This document shows positions 4,643-10,091 of a stretch of DNA of 10,091 bases, one piece after another (positions within the stretch are counted from its first letter, which is position 1; the number at the start of each line of letters is the position of its first letter). Under the pieces are notes generated by a model. The model searched no databases, had not been told where the DNA came from, and was given only the letters and a program-made list of their open reading frames with translations. A program made the translations under genes and the position numbers. The DNA is from an uncultured Bacteroidota bacterium (GTDB lineage Bacteria > Bacteroidota > Bacteroidia > Bacteroidales > SZUA-534): the NCBI GenBank assembly GCA_937885735.1, contig CALABN010000241.1, positions 1 to 10,091 on the forward strand. The letters run 5' to 3'.

Positions 4643-7600
4643 TCATTTGCGGCTCATTGCCTTAATGTCGTTGACGTGAACATTCCCGTTATAGATTGAA
4701 TACATTTCTTCAAACATAGGGTTAAACTCTTTCAGCAATTCAGTCTGCTTGTATGCCTTTGCTATGTCCAAAACGCTTTGCGCATTTACCATGCACATCA
4801 GACGTTTGCTTTCAGTAGATGCGTAGAATACCGGCTTAAGCGATGCATAGTAGAGCATATCGTTGTATGCGGTGTTCATTATGTTAGTGGCAATTTCAGA
4901 TGCGCGCTCGTGGTTGCAGACAAACAAAGCCTCAATGAATTTTGAGTCGTAGTAGTCGAAGTTCATTTTTTCTGGTGGCAGAATTTCAAGCCCACGGTTC
5001 AACACGGCAATGGCTGAATCGGCTTTGCCTTCCTGATGAAGAGCGATGGACAGACGGCCGAAGTTGTTGCGCACTTTCACAATGTGTAGTGTGCGGCGAA
5101 TGTTCTCGTCGAGATAGACATTTGGTTTGCCCATATTGCCCCAACGGAACTTGTTCATAAGTTTGTCGTAAAGCACATCGGTGTTGATGTGTCCAACCTC
5201 CTGATTGTCGAACTTTGTCTTTATAGGCACCAGTTTGTAGGCAAATCCTTCGCATTGGAAGTATTCGCGGATGTTGGTGTCGTTGCCTGGTCCCACTGAT
5301 ACGAAATATATAGGACGGTCCCAGTTGCCATTGGCAATCATGTCCAGAATCATCAAGTCGTTCTTCATAATGTAGCGCGATGCGAGGCTCCAGTTCATCT
5401 CGTCAACAATTAAGTTGGAGTCTTTTGCCGCAACTACGCCCTTTGCAAGAATCTCGTCCTTGTCAATGGTTATCTTCAATTTTTTTGTCGGGAAATAGTC
5501 GACTTTCTCGTTGTAGTTTGTAGCCAGACGTGTTTGTGGATCGTCGCTCTTGACAAAGTCGATGACATCCTTCAATTCAGTCGATTCCTTGATTTTTTCA
5601 TATACAGGAACCTGGTCGCGTACGCCAGTTTCGTATTGGCTGCGTTTGAAACTGATTGGCACAGGCTCGCTCTCGTAGTATTTCGACTTCATTTGGTCGA
5701 TATACCAGTCGGTGATGAGGTATGGTAGGCAGATGACACGAACGTCGGTGCGTACGCCTTCAACCTCCTGAATGTACCACAATGGGAATGTGTCATTGTC
5801 GCCATTGGTGAAGATGATGGCGTTTGGCTCGCACGATTGCAGGTAGTTCCAGGCAACGTCGTGGCAGATGTAGCGGTCGCTGCGGTCATGGTCGTCCCAG
5901 TTTTCGGCACACATTATGCCTGGAATGAACAGGCAGACTACTGTGGCTACTGCCGCCGATGGTATTTCTGGCAGTTTCTTCTTCAGGAATTCGAAGATGC
6001 TCATCACGCCAAGGCCAATCCAGATTGCGAAAGCGTAGAACGAACCGGCATAGGCGTAGTCTCGTTCGCGCGGTTGGCGTGGATATTGGTTCAGGTAAAC
6101 CACAATGGCAAGTCCTGTAAGAATGAACAGCGCAGTTACTACCCAGAAATTGCATTTGTCGCGTTTAAGTTGGTAAAGAAGACCTATCAAGCCGAGGATC
6201 AAAGGCAGGAAATAGTACTTGTTTGTTCCCGGGTTGTCAGCATATTCCGATGGCAGGTTGTCTTGTGGGCCAAGACGGGCCTCGTCCAAGAATTTGATGC
6301 CGCTTATCCAGTTGCCGCTCATGTTGTCGCCGTCGCCCTGAATGTCGTTTTGGCGTCCAACGAAGTTCCACATAAAGTAGCGCCAATACATGAACCCGCA
6401 TTGGTAGCGGAAGAAGAAACGCAGGTTTTCTCCAAATGTTGGCTTCACCATAGTCTCCATTTCGCCCTGGTTGTTGCGGACTTTCACTTTGCGTCCTTTT
6501 ATGTTGCCCCAGTACTTGTAGTCGGCAATGTGGTCTTCCTTGTTGCTCCACATACGTGGGAAGAATGTGCACATTGCCTTGTTGTAGTTATACTCTATTT
6601 TGTCGCTTCCCTGAACATATTTGCCGTCCTTCTGCATCCATGTTGAACCTTTATGATTGTAAGGGTCGTCAAGGTTGATAGGCGCATTGTAGTATTGGCC
6701 GAAGACCAATGGCGAGCTGCCGTATTGCTCGCGGTTGAGGTAGCTCAACAATGAGTATGCGTCTTCAGGGTCGTTTTGGTCGATTGGCGGTGTGGCCAGC
6801 GAACGTATCACGGTGACACCGTACGAGCCATAGCCAATGAGCAGCACAGCCACTGACAGCAATATGGTGTTCCAAACAGGCTTGTTGTTCTTGTAAGTGT
6901 ACAAGATGCCCCAGCTGAACAGACCTGCCAACAGGATTATCATAAACAACAGGCCAGAGTTGTAGCCAAGCCCAAAGCCATTTACAAAGATGCGGTCGAA
7001 TGCGAATCCCAGCTTGACTAATCCTGGAATGATGCCCCACATTACGCCACCAAGTATCAGACACGATATCAAAAGCGCGTAGATAATGCCTTTGACGGTG
7101 ATGGTGCTTGACTTCTTGAAATAATATACAAGCGCAATGGCAGGAATGGTAAGAAGATTCAGCAAGTGAACGCCTATTGAAAGGCCAATTATATATGCAA
7201 TGAGAATAAGCCAGCGGTTGCTGTACTTTTCTTCGGCAATTTCCTCCCATTTCAGTATGGCCCAGAACACAAAAGCAGTCAGCAACGACGACGATGCGTA
7301 AACCTCGCCTTCAACAGCCGAGAACCAGAATGTGTCAGAGAATGTGTAGGCCAATGAACCAACAAAGGCACTGCCAAGGATTGCAATTTGCCAGCCAAGT
7401 GTCAGTTCTTCATCTTTCTTGTTCAGCAAGCGCTTTGCCAAGTGGGTGATGGTCCAGAACAGGAACAGTATGGTGCCGCCTGAAGCCAATGCCGACATGA
7501 TGTTTGCCCACATTGCCATTTTGGTGACGTCGCCACCTGCAAAATGACTGAAGAAATTGGTCATCAACATAAAGAATGGTGCGCCAGGAGGGTGTCCTAC

Positions 7601-7738
7601 TTCAAGTTTGCAACCTGTGGCAATGAATTCGCCACAGTCCCAGAAACTGGCAGTTGGCTCAATGGTGGCAATATATACCGCCGATGCTATCGCAAATGTT
7701 ATCCAGCCAACAATGAGATTGAGTTTTTGAAACTTCAT
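4643..7738 (-). CDS. DUF2723 membrane glycosyltransferase (GT-C, protein O-mannosyltransferase-like)
   Basis: This 1031-residue inner-membrane protein belongs to the large DUF2723 family of Bacteroidota, regarded as GT-C-fold glycosyltransferases distantly related to protein O-mannosyltransferases. The acceptor and sugar donor are not known from sequence. The first helix (about 8-27) leads into a first-loop motif, TASFWDCGEF, with acidic D34 and E37 where GT-C enzymes keep catalytic acids, then the conserved GHPPGAPFF (48-56). About a dozen membrane helices follow to residue ~610, broken by a large loop (~310-500), with QPRERDYAYAGSF near 555-567. The rest is a soluble, presumably periplasmic region with HDRSDRY (~616), NGDNDTFPLWY (~645), and a TPR-like helical repeat (ALHQEGKADSAIAVLNRGLE) near 895-920. 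It starts 9 nt after the flippase stop, so it is the second gene of an operon. Confidence 0.88.
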   Translation of the reverse strand: MKFQKLNLIVGWITFAIASAVYIATIEPTASFWDCGEFIATGCKLEVGHPPGAPFFMLMTNFFSHFAGGDVTKMAMWANIMSALASGGTILFLFWTITHLAKRLLNKKDEELTLGWQIAILGSAFVGSLAYTFSDTFWFSAVEGEVYASSSLLTAFVFWAILKWEEIAEEKYSNRWLILIAYIIGLSIGVHLLNLLTIPAIALVYYFKKSSTITVKGIIYALLISCLILGGVMWGIIPGLVKLGFAFDRIFVNGFGLGYNSGLLFMIILLAGLFSWGILYTYKNNKPVWNTILLSVAVLLIGYGSYGVTVIRSLATPPIDQNDPEDAYSLLSYLNREQYGSSPLVFGQYYNAPINLDDPYNHKGSTWMQKDGKYVQGSDKIEYNYNKAMCTFFPRMWSNKEDHIADYKYWGNIKGRKVKVRNNQGEMETMVKPTFGENLRFFFRYQCGFMYWRYFMWNFVGRQNDIQGDGDNMSGNWISGIKFLDEARLGPQDNLPSEYADNPGTNKYYFLPLILGLIGLLYQLKRDKCNFWVVTALFILTGLAIVVYLNQYPRQPRERDYAYAGSFYAFAIWIGLGVMSIFEFLKKKLPEIPSAAVATVVCLFIPGIMCAENWDDHDRSDRYICHDVAWNYLQSCEPNAIIFTNGDNDTFPLWYIQEVEGVRTDVRVICLPYLITDWYIDQMKSKYYESEPVPISFKRSQYETGVRDQVPVYEKIKESTELKDVIDFVKSDDPQTRLATNYNEKVDYFPTKKLKITIDKDEILAKGVVAAKDSNLIVDEMNWSLASRYIMKNDLMILDMIANGNWDRPIYFVSVGPGNDTNIREYFQCEGFAYKLVPIKTKFDNQEVGHINTDVLYDKLMNKFRWGNMGKPNVYLDENIRRTLHIVKVRNNFGRLSIALHQEGKADSAIAVLNRGLEILPPEKMNFDYYDSKFIEALFVCNHERASEIATNIMNTAYNDMLYYASLKPVFYASTESKRLMCMVNAQSVLDIAKAYKQTELLKEFNPMFEEMYSIYNGNVHVNDIKAMSRK

Positions 7739-7747
7739 TGTAATGTA

Positions 7748-9196
7748 TTAATTTGATTTATTTGTATTTATCAATTCCAATAATCCTTTTATCCTGACAA
7801 GGCCCAACGCAACCGCCATCAAGCAAGATGCTGCAAGCATCAATGCTGCATTAAGCATCCAGCTGAAAGGCAAATATGTTGTGGCAAAGCCGATTGCAAC
7901 AAGTGCTAATACGTAAACCAGCAACATAAATTGTGTGCGACCTCGAAATTTGAAGCCAAAAATAGAAAAAGCAATTAGAATTTGGGCAATGGCAGTCAAA
8001 CTTTGTGTCGCAAGACTCACAATTGCAGACCCCAACGCCTGATAGCGCGGAATCAGTATTAGGTTGGCCACAATGTTGAACAGCATTCCGCCCAAAGCCA
8101 CAATGTTCAGTTTGAACAGGCTTCCATTGGCGGTCAATAATGTACCATATATATATGTAAGCGAAATGAATATGAATCCGCTTATGAGCAATGCAAAAAT
8201 TGGTGCCGATTCTGCCGCATGGTTGCAGTACATAAGATTCATTATCGGCTGGCGGTAGAACACGCACATTGCCGAGCCTGCCAATACAGGAACCAGCATC
8301 AGCACTGTTGACAGGCGTACAAGCCCAGCCACATTTTCTTTCTGCTTCAGCATTCGCGAGAACATTGGCAAAAGCAGGTTGGCGAACAGCAAGGCGAACA
8401 TACAGCAGGCGTCGGAAATGCGGAATGCCTGTGCATATATGCCTGCCTGAAACTTGCCGTCGGGCAGAAGTCGTTCAAGCATCACCGAGTCGATGCGGTT
8501 GTATAGCGACATAAGCAATGTAAGCAGGGCAAACGGCGCGCTCTTTTTCAATATCGATAGCGCAGTCTTTGGGTTGAACGTCAGTTTGAAACCCTTTGAG
8601 TGGACCAGCACCAGAATGAAAGCCACCAAGGCCGTGAACACGTATGAGCCTGTCTGTGCATACACAAACCACTCTATGCGGAACGGCTGTTGAGTAACAT
8701 TGCCCCAAAGAAGAATGCTGCAAATGGCAATCAGCACAAAGCGGTCGAGCACCGATATGCAGCTATCGGTCTTGAACAGTTGCAAACCTGCCAGATTGGA
8801 ACGCAGATACAATATGAGTGCAAGCAGAAACTGGTTGAAGGTAAGGAACATGAGCATACGCAATTGTGCCTCGCTGTAATTGCACAGCCACGCGACAATC
8901 ATACTTATGGCAAAGTACAAAACACCAAGTATCAGCCTTATTGAGAGTATGTTCGAAAAGTAGAATGTCAAACCTTCCTCGTTTTGCGATATGTTGCGGT
9001 TGTTGTAGTTGGTTATGCCCATATCGAGCAATATGTTCAGTATCAATGAAAAATTGAAAAGCGCGAAGTAGAATCCATATTGTTCTGCGCCAACCACATT
9101 TTGCACAGTACGGTCTATTCCAAAAACCCAAAATGGCTTGACCAGCAGGTTCAGGAAGACTACCAATATGATGTTGATGATAAATTTCCGCTTCAA
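7748..9196 (-). CDS. Polysaccharide/lipid-linked glycan flippase (MOP superfamily, Wzx-like)
   Basis: The product (about 482 residues) is a polytopic membrane protein with 12-14 hydrophobic helices and no soluble domain. It has the N-terminal pattern of Wzx/polysaccharide-synthesis flippases: KPFWVFGIDRTVQNVVGAEQ, then FYFALFNFSLILNILLDMG and NYNNRNISQ. Such proteins move undecaprenyl-linked sugars from the cytoplasmic to the periplasmic face. The substrate cannot be told; no other glycan-synthesis genes are next to it. No ATG is suitably placed: TTG at 9196 gives a typical start (MKRKFIINIILV), while TTG at 9229 would add 11 residues but overlaps a possible -7 promoter box. The gene leads an operon with the DUF2723 glycosyltransferase, 9 nt downstream, which suggests a shared glycosylation role. 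Confidence 0.88.
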   Translation of the reverse strand: MKRKFIINIILVVFLNLLVKPFWVFGIDRTVQNVVGAEQYGFYFALFNFSLILNILLDMGITNYNNRNISQNEEGLTFYFSNILSIRLILGVLYFAISMIVAWLCNYSEAQLRMLMFLTFNQFLLALILYLRSNLAGLQLFKTDSCISVLDRFVLIAICSILLWGNVTQQPFRIEWFVYAQTGSYVFTALVAFILVLVHSKGFKLTFNPKTALSILKKSAPFALLTLLMSLYNRIDSVMLERLLPDGKFQAGIYAQAFRISDACCMFALLFANLLLPMFSRMLKQKENVAGLVRLSTVLMLVPVLAGSAMCVFYRQPIMNLMYCNHAAESAPIFALLISGFIFISLTYIYGTLLTANGSLFKLNIVALGGMLFNIVANLILIPRYQALGSAIVSLATQSLTAIAQILIAFSIFGFKFRGRTQFMLLVYVLALVAIGFATTYLPFSWMLNAALMLAASCLMAVALGLVRIKGLLELINTNKSN

Positions 9197-9217
9197 TGTC
9201 AGTCTGTAAAAAACGTG

Positions 9218-9225
9218 CAAAAATA
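9218..9225 (-). promoter_or_regulatory. Possible -7 box for the flippase operon
   Basis: TATTTTTG on the minus strand matches TAnnTTTG, but no good TTTG/TTG is found 19-21 nt upstream. If used, transcription starts near 9211 and translation must start at TTG 9196. Confidence 0.3.
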
Positions 9226-9229
9226 GCAA

Positions 9230-9567
9230 AATAGTGATATCGAGGGAATCGGGTTTGTCTTGTCAAGGATTTCCCCCAATACATTGTGCTACATATATAT
9301 ATAATTAGAACGGAACAATGTGCTTAATATTGTCAAAAGCCCCTGGCAATGGAAATTTTGCGCTTTTGTTGAACAAAATGAACAACTTATTGTTTTTATT
9401 CATTAAATTTAAAGAACTATTAACGATTAACAATTCACAATTCACAATTCACAATTCACAAAAACTAAATTTTAAACAAAAAAAAACGATTCAACTTTCA
9501 ACCCTAAACAGCGAAGCGTCTAAACCTTAATAGGCACTAAAAATATCAACCTTAAATACTAATAATT
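9230..9567. other. Divergent intergenic region between flippase operon and LysR gene
   Basis: This 338-bp gap must hold the promoters for both directions. It contains an alternating AT run near 9292-9303, AT-rich sequence, and the ACAATTC tandem repeat. I find no convincing gene here and no full consensus promoter for the LysR gene. The short plus-strand frame at 9318-9530 is mostly repeat and low-complexity sequence. Confidence 0.5.
9430..9461. repeat. Tandem repeat, (ACAATTC)x4 plus partial copy
   Basis: Four exact 7-bp units fill 9430-9457, followed by ACAA. Such short tandem arrays are common upstream of Bacteroidales genes. It lies about 110 bp before the LysR start. Copy number could vary by slippage, changing spacing in the leader or promoter region, but no effect can be shown from one sequence. 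Confidence 0.8.
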
Positions 9568-9918
9568 ATGGAACTTAGACAATTGCGATATTTTGTTACC
9601 ACGGCAGAAACGTTAAGTTTTTCAGAAGCAGCCAGAAAATTGTTCATCACTCAAAGTACGCTTTCTCAACAGATAAAGCAATTGGAAACTGAGTTAGGTT
9701 CTGAGTTGTTCAAGCGCAATCCTCATAGTGTCGTTTTGACCGAAGCCGGTGACCAATTATTACCTCTTGCGCGTACCACTATTTATAATGCTGACATTTG
9801 CCGGACTCAGATGCTTGACTTGCAAGAAGAAGTTAGCGGGAGTTTGAATGTGGGAGTTATCTATTCGTTCAGTCATGTTTTGCTGGACCCGATGAAGAAG
9901 TTCCTGCTTCAAGATTAA
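9568..9918 (+). CDS. LysR-family transcriptional regulator (CynR-like), truncated
   Basis: The N-terminus is a textbook LysR winged helix-turn-helix: MELRQLRYFVTTAETLSF, then EAARKLFITQSTLSQQIKQL as the recognition region (about 21-40), ELGSELFKRN, and VVLTEAGDQLLPLAR near 55-69. The linker helix follows (about 70-88), then SGSLNVGVIYSFSHVLLDPM, the start of the effector-binding domain. The frame stops at 116 residues; family members have about 290-300, so nearly all of the effector domain is missing. At about 9906-9912 the sequence leaves the expected LysR path and enters an IolB-like segment in another frame, producing the stop. A DNA-binding stub is conceivable, but a junction artefact or recombination is more likely. 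It is divergent from the flippase operon. The effector is unknown. Confidence 0.8.
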   Translation: MELRQLRYFVTTAETLSFSEAARKLFITQSTLSQQIKQLETELGSELFKRNPHSVVLTEAGDQLLPLARTTIYNADICRTQMLDLQEEVSGSLNVGVIYSFSHVLLDPMKKFLLQD

Positions 9919-9995
9919 TTTGTGGATTTACAAAAGGTGGCGATGGTGCATGGACTAGTTGGCCACCACATCAACATGAAAAAGATCTTGAAGAT
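9909..9995 (+). pseudogene. IolB-like (5-deoxyglucuronate isomerase) internal fragment
   Basis: In a frame different from the LysR gene, 29 codons read SRLICGFTKGGDGAWTSWPP and then HQHEKDLED. The GxWTSWPPHxHE pattern is the metal-binding core of IolB/KduI-type cupin isomerases of inositol or uronate breakdown. There is no start codon or N-terminal half, so this is a middle piece. Assignment is from motif recall. Confidence 0.5.
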
Positions 9996-10091
9996 TCAAT
10001 CAATAAATTTATTTTAGAAAAAAAAGCTGAAATTATAGATATTAAATTTTCAGTTTCCGTATCAGTATATGCCGAAGAGCAAATATATTGC
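9975..10091 (+). pseudogene. Cse60-like (DUF2758) small protein fragment, open at the window edge
   Basis: In frame with the IolB-like piece, the frame continues from HEKDLED as SINKFILEKKAEIIDIKFSV and then SVSVYAEEQIYC, which resembles Cse60 sporulation-type small proteins of endospore-forming Firmicutes (pattern EEHEKDLEDxINxFL...IIDIKxxVSVYAEEQIYC). HEKDLED would be shared by this family and IolB, so the two pieces join exactly at their common segment. After 9995 the GC content is about 24% by my count. The natural N-terminus is missing, and the frame runs to the window end. Family assignment is moderate. Confidence 0.45.

Noticed and set aside
5837..6646. 269-codon plus-strand frame
   Set aside because: It lies wholly inside the antisense of the DUF2723 gene; composition-driven and without recognisable motifs.
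9318..9530. 70-codon plus-strand frame before the LysR gene
   Set aside because: The second half translates the ACAATTC repeat (NNSQFTIHNSQ) and poly-A; no start signal or homology pattern.
9909..10091. A novel fusion protein of an IolB cupin and a Cse60 domain
   Set aside because: The cupin is cut in the middle of its metal site, there is no start, and the join falls on a shared 20-mer; a chimera explains it better.
1..10091. CRISPR array, insertion sequence, prophage, riboswitch or defence island
   Set aside because: No spaced repeats, transposase, integrase, terminal inverted repeats, aptamer-like leader or defence-gene motifs were seen.

Overview
The window looks like a Bacteroidales-type genome (Bacteroidota, probably gut or rumen and probably metagenome-derived). 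Three lines of evidence support this. The gene families are typical of the group: a DUF2723 membrane glycosyltransferase, a Spy/CpxP-like secreted protein ending in a Gly-rich tail, and a CynR-like LysR regulator. Several promoters fit the Bacteroidetes sigma-ABfr pattern (TTTG, about 19 nt, TAnnTTTG). Shine-Dalgarno sites are mostly weak or absent. The outermost ~220 bp on the left and ~185 bp on the right look different: they are AT-rich and resemble Firmicutes genes, and they are fused into the middle of genes.

Layout. 1-543: a strong consensus-like promoter overlaps a 40-bp near-perfect palindrome. It leads into an ORF whose first ~44 residues are the N-terminus of a HigB/RelE-type toxin and whose last ~105 residues are the C-terminus of an MscS-family channel. 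549-2115 (+): cmk and ispH, overlapping, which with the mscS remnant look like an ancestral mscS-cmk-ispH operon. 2200-2442 (-): a small hypothetical gene with its own promoter and ribosome binding site. 2662-3033 (-): a secreted Spy/CpxP-like protein with promoter and terminator. 3174-3510: no gene seen. 3560-3647 (-): tRNA-Ser(GCU) with promoter and terminator. 3776-4381 (-): thrH with promoter. 4643-9196 (-): a two-gene operon of a MOP-superfamily polysaccharide flippase followed by a 1031-residue DUF2723 GT-C protein, ended by a hairpin terminator. 9230-9567: a divergent regulatory region with an ACAATTC tandem repeat. 9568-9918 (+): a LysR regulator cut off early in its effector domain. 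9909-10091 (+): a mosaic of an IolB-like fragment and a Cse60-like fragment.

How the genes fit together. Cmk (CMP/dCMP phosphorylation) and IspH (last step of the MEP isoprenoid pathway) are core housekeeping genes, and ThrH supplies phosphoserine phosphatase activity. The flippase and DUF2723 pair is the most coherent functional unit. It could move a lipid-linked glycan across the inner membrane and transfer sugar to a periplasmic acceptor; this is inferred from families and operon structure only.

I do not see a convincing new defence or mobile system. The most unusual signals are the gene fusions at the two ends. They could be real recombination products, but short shared sequence at the junctions and abrupt composition changes make assembly chimerism the leading explanation, especially on the right.
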